Below are positions 37,735-47,242 of a stretch of DNA of 64,000 nt, piece after piece; positions within the stretch are counted from its first letter, which is position 1; each line of letters opens with the position of its first letter. The notes below the pieces were generated by a model. It made no database searches. It saw nothing but the letters and a program-made list of their open reading frames with translations, and had not been told where the DNA came from. A program made the translations under genes and the position numbers. The DNA comes from Trichocoleus sp. (GTDB lineage: Bacteria; Cyanobacteriota; Cyanobacteriia; Elainellales; Elainellaceae), in contig DATNQD010000054.1 of the NCBI GenBank assembly GCA_036702865.1, positions 62,001 through 126,000 of the forward strand, given 5' to 3'.

Positions 37735-39015
37735 TTATGCCTGGAGCAAGTCCCGCACAAAATTCGGCAGGGCAAAAGCGGCAGAATGCACCATCTCATT
37801 GTAATATTTCAGCCCTTGCGATTGGCTGAAGAGACGGGCGCGATCGGTATCAAAGCCCTTAAGCGGGTGAGCACTGCCCTTCGAGGCATAAGCAAAGCTC
37901 CACATCCCAGTTGGATAGGTGGGAATGAATGCTAGATAGCAGTGAACATTATCCGCGCCAAAGATGCGCTTGTGGCACTGAAAAACTGACTGAAACACAG
38001 GTGCATTAAACATCGGTGATTCACTCTGAGCCACCAGGACACCATCATCCGTCAGACAACGATGCACCTCTCGATAGAACGCCTCATTGAATAAGCCTTC
38101 TGCGGGTCCAACGGGGTCAGTCGAATCCACAATGATCAGATCAAAAGAGCGATCGGCAGCTTCGCGGATGTATTGAATCCCGTCAGCGACGTGTAATTTC
38201 AGCTTTGGATGGTCGAGTGAACTGGCGATCGTTGGCAGATATTGTTTGCAAGCATCGATCACAAACTCATCAATTTCAACAAGCACCACTTCTTCCAGGC
38301 TGTCATGCCGCAGCAGTTCTCGCACCGTCCCCCCGTCTCCACCCCCAATCACCAGAGCACGCTTCGAGTTGGGGTGCGTCAGCATGGGGATATGAGTAAT
38401 CATCTCATGGTAAACAAACTCATCTTTCTCGGTACACATAATCATGTCATCGAGCACAAGCGTGTTGCCAAACTTGTAAGTTTCGTATACCTTGATGTCC
38501 TGAAAGGGTGAAGTTTTGCGATAGAGCAGATCCCCTGAATGACGCAGTGAAAAGGCAGAATCTTCATTGCGTTCGGTCATCCACACGTTGCGGTTGTAGT
38601 GTGGTGCAACTACAGGGGGAGTCGCTGGAACTACATCAGTGGGAACCGAAGATTGCTCTTGCAGAAGCCGATAAGAACCGCGCCACATTTCTGTTGCTGA
38701 ACCATATTCTGCCCCTAGCGCTTCCTTTAACAAGTGATACGCCGTCCAAGTATCTACGCTTTCGCCGCAGGTGAAGAGGTCGAGGGAGGCGAACCCGTAT
38801 TCGGGCCAGGTATGGATTGCCAGGTGACTCTCTTGAATGACAACAACGCCGGATACACCAAACGGCTGAAAGTGGTGAAAAGTTGAGTTGAGTACCGTTG
38901 CTCCAGAATCTCTTGCTGCCCGAATCATACTCTGCTCGATATACGTGACATCGTTCAGCTTGGTTCCGGAACACTTGTAAAGTTCAATCACAAGATGTCT
39001 ACCCAATGCTTCCAT
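37735..39015 (-). CDS. Fused S-adenosylmethionine decarboxylase (SpeD) and spermidine synthase (SpeE)
   Basis: A 426-residue bifunctional polyamine enzyme. The SpeD part (about 1-115) has the self-cleavage site E62-S63, with S63 becoming pyruvoyl, and catalytic H68 and C83 in '[13 protein letters not shown]' and 'LFTCGES'. These have the same numbers as in the Thermotoga enzyme. After a Pro/Val linker (about 118-138) comes spermidine synthase: '[20 protein letters not shown]', '[13 protein letters not shown]', '[11 protein letters not shown]' and catalytic Asp in '[16 protein letters not shown]'. It decarboxylates SAM and transfers the aminopropyl group to putrescine in one chain. The ATG at 39015 was chosen over TTG at 39021. 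Self-cleavage must split the N-terminal 62 residues off the fusion. Confidence 0.95.
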   Translation of the reverse strand: MEALGRHLVIELYKCSGTKLNDVTYIEQSMIRAARDSGATVLNSTFHHFQPFGVSGVVVIQESHLAIHTWPEYGFASLDLFTCGESVDTWTAYHLLKEALGAEYGSATEMWRGSYRLLQEQSSVPTDVVPATPPVVAPHYNRNVWMTERNEDSAFSLRHSGDLLYRKTSPFQDIKVYETYKFGNTLVLDDMIMCTEKDEFVYHEMITHIPMLTHPNSKRALVIGGGDGGTVRELLRHDSLEEVVLVEIDEFVIDACKQYLPTIASSLDHPKLKLHVADGIQYIREAADRSFDLIIVDSTDPVGPAEGLFNEAFYREVHRCLTDDGVLVAQSESPMFNAPVFQSVFQCHKRIFGADNVHCYLAFIPTYPTGMWSFAYASKGSAHPLKGFDTDRARLFSQSQGLKYYNEMVHSAAFALPNFVRDLLQA

Positions 39016-39340
39016 GTTCAATCACCACCTAGACCAAAAAATTAAGGCACAAACCTTGCATTGTACATTAAATATCAGGCAGTGATGCTGGGATATTTAC
39101 GGGCAGAAAAGATCACCAGTCGATTGTGTGCTTTCAAGCCATCCAGTCGCTCGTTTTGGCAGGTCAAATTCCCCTCAATCCTCCTAGAAAAGTGGGGCTT
39201 TGAGCCATTCGGCTTTCTGCTTGTCCTAGAGAGCCAAATTGGATTGCAAGGTTTTAAGGCACGTCTTGACCTATCTCAACAGAGCAGTATCTTGTCTTTG
39301 AAAAATCTCTTTCAAGCATTAATATTGGCCAGGCGCGTGC
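39016..39340. other. Intergenic region
   Basis: 325 bp upstream of the SpeD-SpeE gene and downstream of the topoisomerase gene. An open frame from 39061 that runs into the topoisomerase gene on the opposite strand has no protein features and is not accepted. Confidence 0.55.
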
Positions 39341-40420
39341 TTAACTTGCAAGCTTTAAATTACCAGACTCATATTCTGCCAAAACAACTAAAACAGCTCG
39401 TTCTTCAATACGCAAGTCATAAGTGTTATCAGGGGCTATTTGCTCTGGCGAAATCCAAAGCGGCTCAACCAAGGAAAGGAGTTTTCCTTCCAGATAAACA
39501 TCTAAAATCAGTGGGTGAATGTAGTATTTGCGGCAGGTTGCAGGACGATTGCCGAGACGACTGGCGGTGTGCTTGACTGCCTCTGTGACATTTTTCTTTG
39601 CTTCCGTTTGGGAGGAAAATGAGCCGATCGATCGAAGCTCTTGTAGCGCATGTACTGTTCCTGCCCAAGTCCGAAAATCCTTTGCTGTAAAATTCTCTTC
39701 AGCAAGTTCTTGAATATAATCATTCACATCTTTTGAGCCAACCGATTGACGTTCTCCGTTTTCGTCAATGTATTGAAACAAATCATGTCCTGGTAAATCA
39801 CGACAGGATTTCACAATTTTGGCTAGACGTCGATCGCCCAGTTCGATCTCATGCTCAACCCCGCTTTTACCACGAAACTGAAAATAGAGTTTGCTGCTGG
39901 ATACTTGAACATGCTCGTCACGCAGCGTTGTTAACCCAAAAGATTCGTTTTGCTGCACGTATTCTTCATTGCCAACCCGAATCAGGGTTTTTTCCAGAAG
40001 CTGGACAACCGTCGCCAGAACTTTTTCCCGACAGAGTTTTTGTAGCCGTAAATGGCGATCGGTTTGCTCCCGAATGGAAGGGAGGGTTTGTGCGAAACGC
40101 ACCATGCGATCGAATTTGGTTTCGTTGCGGATTTTGCGCCAATCGGGATGATAACGATATTGCTTGCGTCCTTTCGCATCACGTCCAGTTGCCTGAAGAT
40201 GTCCATTCGGTGCTGGGCAAATCCAAACTTCTGTCCAGGCAGGTGGAATGACTAATGTTTTGAACCGTTGTAATTCATCTGGATCTCGAATCGGTTTGCC
40301 ATTCAAGTCTAAATAAGAGAATTCCGTACCCGATAGCTTGCGACGAATACCGGGTCGATTATCACTGACATAGCGCAGACCAACCGCCTTCGCACATTGA
40401 ACCGGATCGATGCTCAACAT
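39341..40420 (-). CDS. DNA topoisomerase IB (poxvirus-like)
   Basis: A 359-residue type IB topoisomerase of the small bacterial/poxvirus class. It relaxes supercoils through a 3'-phosphotyrosyl intermediate. The N-terminal domain has 'LVIPPAWTEVWICPAPNGHL'. The catalytic domain has 'GLTTLRDEHV' with the catalytic Arg, 'KDFRTWAGTV' with a second Arg, and 'CRKYYIHP', where Tyr300 is the likely nucleophile. The length and motif order match family members in Deinococcus and some other bacteria. The ATG at 40420 is clear. A BON-domain gene lies 130 bp upstream on the same strand. Confidence 0.94.
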   Translation of the reverse strand: MLSIDPVQCAKAVGLRYVSDNRPGIRRKLSGTEFSYLDLNGKPIRDPDELQRFKTLVIPPAWTEVWICPAPNGHLQATGRDAKGRKQYRYHPDWRKIRNETKFDRMVRFAQTLPSIREQTDRHLRLQKLCREKVLATVVQLLEKTLIRVGNEEYVQQNESFGLTTLRDEHVQVSSSKLYFQFRGKSGVEHEIELGDRRLAKIVKSCRDLPGHDLFQYIDENGERQSVGSKDVNDYIQELAEENFTAKDFRTWAGTVHALQELRSIGSFSSQTEAKKNVTEAVKHTASRLGNRPATCRKYYIHPLILDVYLEGKLLSLVEPLWISPEQIAPDNTYDLRIEERAVLVVLAEYESGNLKLAS

Positions 40421-40550
40421 TGCCCACTACTGCCCCAATATCGCTTAATAAGACGAAATAGCTGGAGTGAAAAAACAGGGCTAAATACGATGACGCACTT
40501 AACCCTGATGTCGCTTATACTTGAGAGGTTTTTGAGAAAAATTTATCTAA

Positions 40551-40922
40551 TTAGCCGATCGTTACCTGGCTCGTATCCACAGAAGTCGCACCATTCACGC
40601 CACGAGCCACAGATACCATTTTGTTCAACAAATCCTGGCTTGGAGCTTTTCCTTTCAGAACCACGGTGCCGGCTGTTTGAGCGACATAAACAGTATCAAC
40701 ATCATCAATTCCTGGGTCTTGATCAAACGCAAGAGCAACTCGTTTCGCTAGACCACTTTGATCATATTCGCCGTTCAATCCAACCCGCTCAGGTGGAATT
40801 GACTCTTGAGTGCTTGCCGGAGATACAGTTGCAGTTGCAGCAGACCCTGTTTGAGCTTGAGGTTGTTGACCCTGATTTTGCTGTGGCTTCTGAATGCCAA
40901 AAAGTCTTTGTAACCAACCCAT
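40551..40922 (-). CDS. BON-domain protein
   Basis: A 123-residue protein. The first 45 residues are Gln/Ala/Ser-rich and disordered ('FGIQKPQQNQGQQPQAQ'). The rest (about 55-123) is one BON domain with 'DDVDTVYVAQTAGTVVLKG' and 'LLNKMVSVARGVNGATSV'. BON domains bind phospholipid or peptidoglycan-associated partners and often occur in stress proteins. No signal peptide or LysM is seen. The gene is on the same strand as the downstream topoisomerase. Confidence 0.9.
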   Translation of the reverse strand: MGWLQRLFGIQKPQQNQGQQPQAQTGSAATATVSPASTQESIPPERVGLNGEYDQSGLAKRVALAFDQDPGIDDVDTVYVAQTAGTVVLKGKAPSQDLLNKMVSVARGVNGATSVDTSQVTIG

Positions 40923-41065
40923 TCTTTGCTTTTCCTTAACGAACGAACAATCTAACTTTTATTCAGTTTCTATTGATCATTCAAGCGGATTTAGATCCTG
41001 ATGCTATCTAACTAGAGGTGGAACTGGATTCCAGAAAAAACCTGTAAAAAGTAAGTAATTGGAGT

Positions 41066-41278
41066 TTACTGATGCGTTCGATAGTCAGCATCTAACCAGC
41101 ATCTTGGTAAATCTTCACCCGATGGAAAGACTAGGCTTGATTTAGCAATTTCTTCAGGTGGCTGCTCTTCCTGTCCTTCTTGGACCTTGCCACTAATTTT
41201 GTCGGACATTGGATCGATCAACTTGAGTGTATCGACAACCTCAACTAAAGTACCTGTTTGCTTATCTTGTAAAAACAT
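41066..41278 (-). CDS. Small conserved cyanobacterial-type protein
   Basis: 70 residues from the ATG at 41278. It starts 'MFLQDKQTGTLVEVVDTLKL', has an acidic centre, and ends 'LVFPSGEDLPRCWLDADYR'. I recall similar short proteins with the FPSGExLPRCW ending from other cyanobacteria, sometimes loosely called acetyltransferases, but the protein is far too short for that fold. Function unknown; soluble. Confidence 0.75.
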   Translation of the reverse strand: MFLQDKQTGTLVEVVDTLKLIDPMSDKISGKVQEGQEEQPPEEIAKSSLVFPSGEDLPRCWLDADYRTHQ

Positions 41279-41805
41279 AATCTTTACTGTCCACAACTAG
41301 AAACATGAATAAAGTTTATCAACCTAGATTAGAAGCTGAAGAGTTTTGATTAGGGCATTCTCAAATTGGAGATTCCGATCAATCACTCTTAAAAAAGGGG
41401 CTTTGACCTGTATAATTCTTCCCTCTGCTAAAGAGAGCTAGGGAAAAGAAAACACGCTTTTTGACCCTTTAAACAACCTCATTCACTATTAGGGTGAAAA
41501 CTTAATACGGCATAATCTAAATTCGATTTCATGCCTTACAGCAATCCTAAAAAGACACATTGTTTTAACAGAAACTTGAGTTCACTTGTTAACTTTTGCG
41601 CTTCTAGAATTGCTGCACTCCTAGTATTTACTGGCTTAGGTTGAAAATCATCTATCGCAAGTTACAACCTGCTTTGGTCGTACTGCTCTAACCAAAGGCT
41701 CATCCTCCCGCACCGCTTTCTCACCTCCTTCCTGTGGGAGAGACAACTCATCATCCAAGCGATCGATACTATCAAAAGGGAAGGGTTATTCTGAGTAAAA
41801 ATTGT
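41279..41805. other. Divergent intergenic region
   Basis: 527 bp, A/T-rich, with no supported gene. It separates two divergent small genes and probably contains their promoters. Confidence 0.55.
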
Positions 41806-42498
41806 ATGAGCAAGCTCTTAATTAATCGTCAAGCCGTGATCGATCGTAATTCAGACCCTATTACTGGCGAAGTTGGTTCTCATCCAGTCGCTGTGGGTGT
41901 TGGGGCAGCAGTGGTTGGCGCGATCGGAACGGCAATTGGGGCAGTGGTTGGTCCATTTGGCATTGTGGCAGGGGCAGCGATCGGCGGAATTTTAGGTGGG
42001 CTGGTCGGCAAAAGCGCAGCAGAAGCAATTGATCCGACCGTTCGAGATACTGGGTTGAATCGTCGCATGAATAACTTTGGCTCCTCCGACAACGACGGAA
42101 AATACATTCAATTTCAGCCTGAGCTACAGCCCGGATCACAATATTTTGAAGACGGCAGCTCTTTGCGATCGCGGTTGGTTTGGAACCAGGATCGACCACT
42201 ACAGCCAATCAGCACCCCCCTGCTGCCCAGTGAAGATGAGTATTGGCGACAGCACTTTTCAGAGCGGCCCTACTATGAGAGCGGTTTGGAATACGAAGAT
42301 TATTTGCCCGCTTATCGAGTTGGCTATGAAGGATACAATCGCTATCGCAACACTGGGATGAGCTATGAAGAGGTAGAGCCTGAGTTGCAGCAGATGTATG
42401 AGCGTGGCTATCCGATCGCTCGCTTGAATTGGCAGCACGCAAAATATGCAGTCCGGGATGCTTGGCAACGTGTAGAAGCAGCGTTTCGAGTCCGATAA
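41806..42498 (+). CDS. Glycine-zipper protein of unknown function
   Basis: 230 residues from the ATG at 41806. After 'PITGEVGSHPVAVGVGAAVV' comes a long Gly/Ala/Ile/Val stretch (about 25-65) with spaced glycines typical of glycine-zipper membrane segments, such as 'GTAIGAVVGPFGIVAGAAIG'. The C-terminal part is acidic and Tyr-rich ('YYESGLEYEDYLPAYRVGYE') and ends in an amphipathic helix with 'AKYAVRDAWQRVE'. Similar proteins are frequent in stress-induced sets; this is inference. Its stop lies 3 bp from the convergent glycosyltransferase stop. Confidence 0.82.
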   Translation: MSKLLINRQAVIDRNSDPITGEVGSHPVAVGVGAAVVGAIGTAIGAVVGPFGIVAGAAIGGILGGLVGKSAAEAIDPTVRDTGLNRRMNNFGSSDNDGKYIQFQPELQPGSQYFEDGSSLRSRLVWNQDRPLQPISTPLLPSEDEYWRQHFSERPYYESGLEYEDYLPAYRVGYEGYNRYRNTGMSYEEVEPELQQMYERGYPIARLNWQHAKYAVRDAWQRVEAAFRVR

Positions 42499-42501
42499 GG
42501 T

Positions 42502-43626
42502 TTAGTCTTTGGGGCGAGGGACTCGGATTCGAGGGGATTGTGGCTGCGTGAGAAGTTGTTGCCAAAGCTGTTCATAGCGTTGAGTCATTGCTTCAACCGT
42601 AAAATGGGCGATTGCTTTTTCTCTCGCCTGATTGCCCCATTGCAGCCGTAATTCTGGCTGATCTCGCAGTAGACAAAACGCTTTCGCAAGTCCATCAACA
42701 TCGTTTTTGTCAATTAGAAGACCCGTTTCGCGATCGATAACTGCCTCCGGCATACTACCAACGCGCGTGGCAACAACAGGTCGAGCCGATAACATCGCTT
42801 CAACCATTGCCAGGGGAAATCCTTCAGAGCGAGAAGGCATCGCCAGAACATCAAACTGTGGCAAGTGATCCGCAGGCTGCTCAACCCAACCGCGAAGCTC
42901 AACTCGATCGGCAATGCCCAGATCGATCGCCATCTGTTCTAAATTTTGTCTTTCTGCCCCTTCCCCTAAAATCACGACTCGTACTCCTTCTACTTGGGCA
43001 GCAGCTCGCAACAGAATATCTTGGGCTTTCATCGCATCTAGTCGTCCAATATTACCAACAATCAAGTTTTTTCCAGGTTGCCGTAATGGTTCGACAAAGC
43101 CACGATCGGGTACGCCGTTGGGAATAGAGATAACGCTATTTCGTCCTAGTGCATAGAAATCTTCCATCCGACGGGCACTCATTTCACCAACTGCAACATG
43201 AGCATCCACCCGCAACGACAGAAACCGGGTAAGCCAGAGCGGCAATGCATCTGTGGTTCGGAGCGGTAACTGATCAACGCGCACAACCCACACATTGGGT
43301 AAAGATAGTGCTGCTGCCAGTCCGATCGCTCCAGCCCAGGGAGTACAGAGATTGCAGTGAATGATGTGGGGACGAAATCGTTGAAACGTAACTCGATGTT
43401 GAATGAAGGCAGGAATACCATTTGCGGATAAAACAACGCGATCGATCTGAGAACGGCGATCGGCAATCGCATTGACCACTAGTGGAGACAATCCCACAAC
43501 CATTATCTGAATATCGGGCGAAGCTGTGGCAACGAGATGTCCCAAGCTAATCTCTGCACCGCCAATTCCGGCTGAATCGGTGTAGACAATGACTCGTAAT
43601 GGATCGGATGCAGCAGCGTGGATCAT
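42502..43626 (-). CDS. Glycosyltransferase family 4
   Basis: A 374-residue GT-B glycosyltransferase. The N-terminal half has 'VIVYTDSAGIGGAEISLG'. The C-terminal half has the GT4 nucleotide-sugar region: 'LIVGNIGRLDAMKAQDILLR', 'VVILGEGAERQNLE', 'VLAMPSRSEGFPLAMVEAML' with the E-x7-E motif, and 'GSMPEAVIDRETGLL'. It transfers an unidentified sugar, probably in surface-glycan assembly. The start overlaps the upstream gene's stop as ATGA. It is the last gene of the minus-strand glycan block. Confidence 0.92.
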   Translation of the reverse strand: MIHAAASDPLRVIVYTDSAGIGGAEISLGHLVATASPDIQIMVVGLSPLVVNAIADRRSQIDRVVLSANGIPAFIQHRVTFQRFRPHIIHCNLCTPWAGAIGLAAALSLPNVWVVRVDQLPLRTTDALPLWLTRFLSLRVDAHVAVGEMSARRMEDFYALGRNSVISIPNGVPDRGFVEPLRQPGKNLIVGNIGRLDAMKAQDILLRAAAQVEGVRVVILGEGAERQNLEQMAIDLGIADRVELRGWVEQPADHLPQFDVLAMPSRSEGFPLAMVEAMLSARPVVATRVGSMPEAVIDRETGLLIDKNDVDGLAKAFCLLRDQPELRLQWGNQAREKAIAHFTVEAMTQRYEQLWQQLLTQPQSPRIRVPRPKD

Positions 43627-44873
43627 GCGGCAAACTCAGATGAAATGAAAGTTGGTGATTTGAGGAGCGATCGATATATTTTCAGATGACTTTGGGTGAT
43701 CTGTGACCAGGAAAACTGGCGGCTGAAGGCATAGCCAGCGTTTGCCAATCGAGCCCGTAAATCAGGCTGAGTCAGCATTTGAATCAATGCAGCTGCAAGA
43801 GCATCCCTATTGCGAGGTTCAATCAGTTGAACCAAATGAGTTGTAATATCTGGATCAGCAGGAGACGCTTGAGTTGCAATGACCGGAAGCCGATGTGCCA
43901 TTAATGCCAGCAGTGAACCACTCTTCAGCGTTACTCCATGATTAAAAGGCAATACGCCAAGATCTGCACCTGCAAGACACTGAGAAACTGCTTCTGCTTC
44001 CAGATAGCCCGTCATTTGCACCCCGTCTTGTAATTGAAGCTCTGCAATTTTTGCTTGCAGTTGGTTCCAGTAACGATCGGCAGCTTCCCCTTGCAGTGCC
44101 AGACTTTCGACTCCACCCAAAAGCAATAATTTTGCGGTTGGATGGACAGCCAATACTTGTTGAAAGGCATCCAGCAAGCTTTCAATTCCTTTCACGGGAT
44201 GCAAAAAGCCGAAGAATACAACAATTAAGTCATCCGTTGACCAACCATACCGTTGACATAATGCCTGCTTCGCCTGCAAACGATCGGGATAAACAGACTC
44301 AACATTTGCCGCGATCGGAATTCGATGAACTCGCGAGACAAGGTGAGGTAGACGAGAAGCAATGACCTGTTCGGCATCAGTATTTGTGGTAATCAGGGCA
44401 TTACTTTGCGTCAGTAAAAAACCATCCTCTCGATCCCACCAACCCTGTGTCTGTCCCCATGTTTTTAGCCATTCCAAAGTGGATGCAGGAATGTATTTTG
44501 GTTGCCATTCCCACCAGCCATATTCATGCACTGTCGTGACGATCGGCTGATGCCATTGGCTCATTCGTAGCAGCAGCGGCAGCAGAAAAATTGCCCGATC
44601 GAATCCATAGGTTCCGGCAGCATGCTGAATATGTAGAATTTCTGCCTTTGTTGCATGAATGGCTTTAACCAGCGACACAAGATGATTGATATGCCAGCGA
44701 TCGATCACTCCCTGTACCGTGGGATCACTTGCTGCCTGCGCTGCCTCATGCGTTGTAAGAACCGTAGATTGAATTCCTTGCTCTGCCAGCGTTTCTCGCA
44801 AATGACGAGTGTAATGAGCCACACCACAGCGATCGGGTTGATAGGTTCCGGCAATAAAGGCAATTGGGGGCAT
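43623..44873 (-). CDS. Glycosyltransferase family 4 (GT-B fold)
   Basis: A 416-residue GT-B enzyme. N-terminal 'IAFIAGTYQPDRCGVAHYTR' is typical of GT4 proteins acting at the cytoplasmic face. The C-terminal donor domain has 'DLIVVFFGFLHPVKGIESLL', 'AKLLLLGGVESL' and 'ADLGVLPFNHGVTLKSGSLL', a somewhat altered E-x7-E region with 'TLKSGSLL' in place of the usual Glu pair. Donor and acceptor are unknown. It is 4-bp overlapped with the downstream GT4 gene and 54 bp from the double GT9 gene upstream, suggesting an operon. Confidence 0.9.
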   Translation of the reverse strand: MPPIAFIAGTYQPDRCGVAHYTRHLRETLAEQGIQSTVLTTHEAAQAASDPTVQGVIDRWHINHLVSLVKAIHATKAEILHIQHAAGTYGFDRAIFLLPLLLRMSQWHQPIVTTVHEYGWWEWQPKYIPASTLEWLKTWGQTQGWWDREDGFLLTQSNALITTNTDAEQVIASRLPHLVSRVHRIPIAANVESVYPDRLQAKQALCQRYGWSTDDLIVVFFGFLHPVKGIESLLDAFQQVLAVHPTAKLLLLGGVESLALQGEAADRYWNQLQAKIAELQLQDGVQMTGYLEAEAVSQCLAGADLGVLPFNHGVTLKSGSLLALMAHRLPVIATQASPADPDITTHLVQLIEPRNRDALAAALIQMLTQPDLRARLANAGYAFSRQFSWSQITQSHLKIYRSLLKSPTFISSEFAA

Positions 44874-44927
44874 GGAATGGGTGAGGGGTAGGGATGATTA
44901 CAGGGCTATCTTGTTTAAAGATGGGGT

Positions 44928-47189
44928 TTACAGTTCGCTCTTCGCTGTGTAAGTCTTTCCAGGCAACATCTGCTCCCTATCATCAACATTAATTTGTAAA
45001 ACCTCTAGTGCAGCTTCAACAACAGTTTCCGGTGGAATGTCTAGGCACTCAAGTTGATAGGGACAAGCAAAGGCGTAACAAGGGCTGCAAACAGTGGGAC
45101 GACGCAGAAGGCGAGAAGGGCTGCAGCGAGGCTGCCATTGACATTCATATTCGGTTCCAGCGAATAGAACAACGCTGGGTGTATTGACAGCATCTGCAAT
45201 GTGCATCGTGGACGTGTTGTTTGTGAGAATTAGCTTTGCTTGAGCGATTAAAGCCACTAATTCTGGTAGTGTGGTTGCGCCAATAAAATCAATTGCCCGA
45301 TCGCCTAACGTCGTAAGGAGAGAACGAGATCGATCGCGATCTTTTTCCACGCCCGTAACCACAACTGACCATCCAGTAATTTCGCTAAGGCGACGAGCGG
45401 CAGTGGCAAAGCGATCGGAATCATAGTTTCGAGATTGACAGGTTGTCCAGGGGTTGAGCAGCAAATAGTTGGGTGAAACCGATCGCTCTATGAGTTGGCG
45501 TTCGATCGACTGTTGCGCTGCATGGGGGATCTGGAGTGAGAGGCGACGATCAATAATATGACAACCAATTGATTCAATCAAGCGTAAATTGCGATCGACC
45601 TGATGTATTTCATCAGGAGCAGGCAAAATGGCATGAGTTAGCGCCCCAATATCAGTTTCTTTGGATTCGCCTAGCCGCAATGAAATGCCTGCCAGGGCAC
45701 AAATCAGAGCAGGAGGATGAGGGCTTTGGCTAAAGCTGGTGAGAATAATTGCTGCATCAAATTGACGGCCGCGAAGCGTTTCGATCAAATTCCATTCCCG
45801 TTGAGGATCGAAATCCAACCGTCCCAAATCTTGCCAGAGCACGCGATCGGGCAGCACCTCATCCACCCAGGGCAAGAGTGGCACCACAAGAGAACCTGCC
45901 GGACTTGCCATCAGCGTAATTTTTGCTTCAGGAAAGTTTTGCCGCAAAGCACGAAGTGTTGGACTGGTCATCACTACATCCCCGATGTTATCGAGACGCA
46001 TCACCAGTAGATTTCGCACCGTTTGCCAGGAATGAGCAATTGAACTGGACGTTAAAACCTCTTGTTGATCAGCTAAGCCTGCCCCGATATTCGATCGCTC
46101 CCGCCCTGAAGAATTCAGGGGAAATTCCCTGGAAGAATTCTGTGCCTCAACAGCATGATCAAACCGTTGACTTTCAGAAGCCCCAGATTCAGAACGATTA
46201 GCAGCAAACAAAAGCCGATCGACCGCTTCCAGAACTTGCTGAGGCGAAATTTCATCCAGACAAGTATTCCAGTCAAAAGGGCAGTCTCCGCTATACCAGC
46301 AGCGCTGCTCGGTGAAGTTGTGGATCAGGCGCTCAGGACAGGGCGGAAACCCTTGCAGATTAATGTGTGGTGCAGGTTGCCCATAGCGTTCAGACCAGGA
46401 AGGACCAAAGAGCGTAATCGTTGGCGCGCTTAAAGCTGCTGCAATTCGAGCCGGACCTGTATCTGCTGCAATCACACAGTCTGCCAGTGCCAGAGCCGCC
46501 GCAAACTGACGGAGTGATCCGCGTTGCCAAACCTGTGCTGTACCGCCGATCGATTGAGCAATTGCCTCAGCTTGTGCCTGATCAGCACCAACAGGAACCA
46601 CGATCGATGCGCCATATTGTTGCTGTAACTGCCGTCCTACCGTAATAAAGTTGGCATCCGACCAGCGTTTAATGGACATCCCTGCATCAATACAGAGAAA
46701 GATGAGCGGTCGATAGGATGCACCAAACTGCGATTGAGCCGCTTGTTTTTCGGTTTGCGTCAGGTGAATCTGACCATCAGCGCAATCAACCGTTATGAGT
46801 CCTTCCGCTTGCAGCAACTTCAGGAATCGATCGCCCACGCGCTGATCAGCAGGCGGAGATTGCCATAGATTTGTCACGACTTTTTGAGCCGAACTGCGCT
46901 GAATTACTTCAGCAATGCCATCATAATTTGTATCTGAAACAATCAGATCAAACGTTTGAGTGGATAGAAGCTGATCAACTGTTGATCGGGCTGCTCCCCG
47001 TTCTGCAACAATCACTTGATGAATGAAGGGATCAGTGTTGAGCAATTCATTTCCAGGGGCAAAAGTAAGCACTGTGAAATGTGCTGAGGGATGCGATCGG
47101 GCTAAACCATGAATTGCAGGTAAGGCAATCACCAGATCACCAATACCTCCTAAAAGCTCAATAAATAGAATGCGATCGAAACTGTTCAT
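44928..47189 (-). CDS. Tandem double GT9 (heptosyltransferase-type) glycosyltransferase
   Basis: 753 residues holding two complete GT9 units. Unit 1 (about 1-335) has 'IELLGGIGDLVIALPAIHGL' and 'DCVIAADTGPARIAAALSAP'. A Ser/Asn/Glu-rich linker (about 335-390) follows. Unit 2 (about 390-740) has 'VMRLDNIGDVVMTSPTLRAL' and 'LILTNNTSTMHIADAVNTP'. Each unit ends with a Cys-rich segment; in unit 2 it is 'CSPCYAFACPYQLEC'. GT9 contains ADP-heptose:LPS heptosyltransferases (WaaC/WaaF). Two units in one chain suggest successive transfers. With HldE, GmhB and GmhA encoded in the same block, ADP-heptose is the likely donor. Confidence 0.92.
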   Translation of the reverse strand: MNSFDRILFIELLGGIGDLVIALPAIHGLARSHPSAHFTVLTFAPGNELLNTDPFIHQVIVAERGAARSTVDQLLSTQTFDLIVSDTNYDGIAEVIQRSSAQKVVTNLWQSPPADQRVGDRFLKLLQAEGLITVDCADGQIHLTQTEKQAAQSQFGASYRPLIFLCIDAGMSIKRWSDANFITVGRQLQQQYGASIVVPVGADQAQAEAIAQSIGGTAQVWQRGSLRQFAAALALADCVIAADTGPARIAAALSAPTITLFGPSWSERYGQPAPHINLQGFPPCPERLIHNFTEQRCWYSGDCPFDWNTCLDEISPQQVLEAVDRLLFAANRSESGASESQRFDHAVEAQNSSREFPLNSSGRERSNIGAGLADQQEVLTSSSIAHSWQTVRNLLVMRLDNIGDVVMTSPTLRALRQNFPEAKITLMASPAGSLVVPLLPWVDEVLPDRVLWQDLGRLDFDPQREWNLIETLRGRQFDAAIILTSFSQSPHPPALICALAGISLRLGESKETDIGALTHAILPAPDEIHQVDRNLRLIESIGCHIIDRRLSLQIPHAAQQSIERQLIERSVSPNYLLLNPWTTCQSRNYDSDRFATAARRLSEITGWSVVVTGVEKDRDRSRSLLTTLGDRAIDFIGATTLPELVALIAQAKLILTNNTSTMHIADAVNTPSVVLFAGTEYECQWQPRCSPSRLLRRPTVCSPCYAFACPYQLECLDIPPETVVEAALEVLQINVDDREQMLPGKTYTAKSEL

Positions 47190-47242
47190 GAGACATTTAG
47201 GAAAACATCATTAATACTACAAATAAGATGAAATTGTGAACG

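Noticed and set aside
39061-39576. A 171-residue plus-strand open frame overlapping the topoisomerase gene
   Set aside because: Half of it is antisense to a well-supported gene. I found no motif, and the non-overlapping part alone is not convincing.
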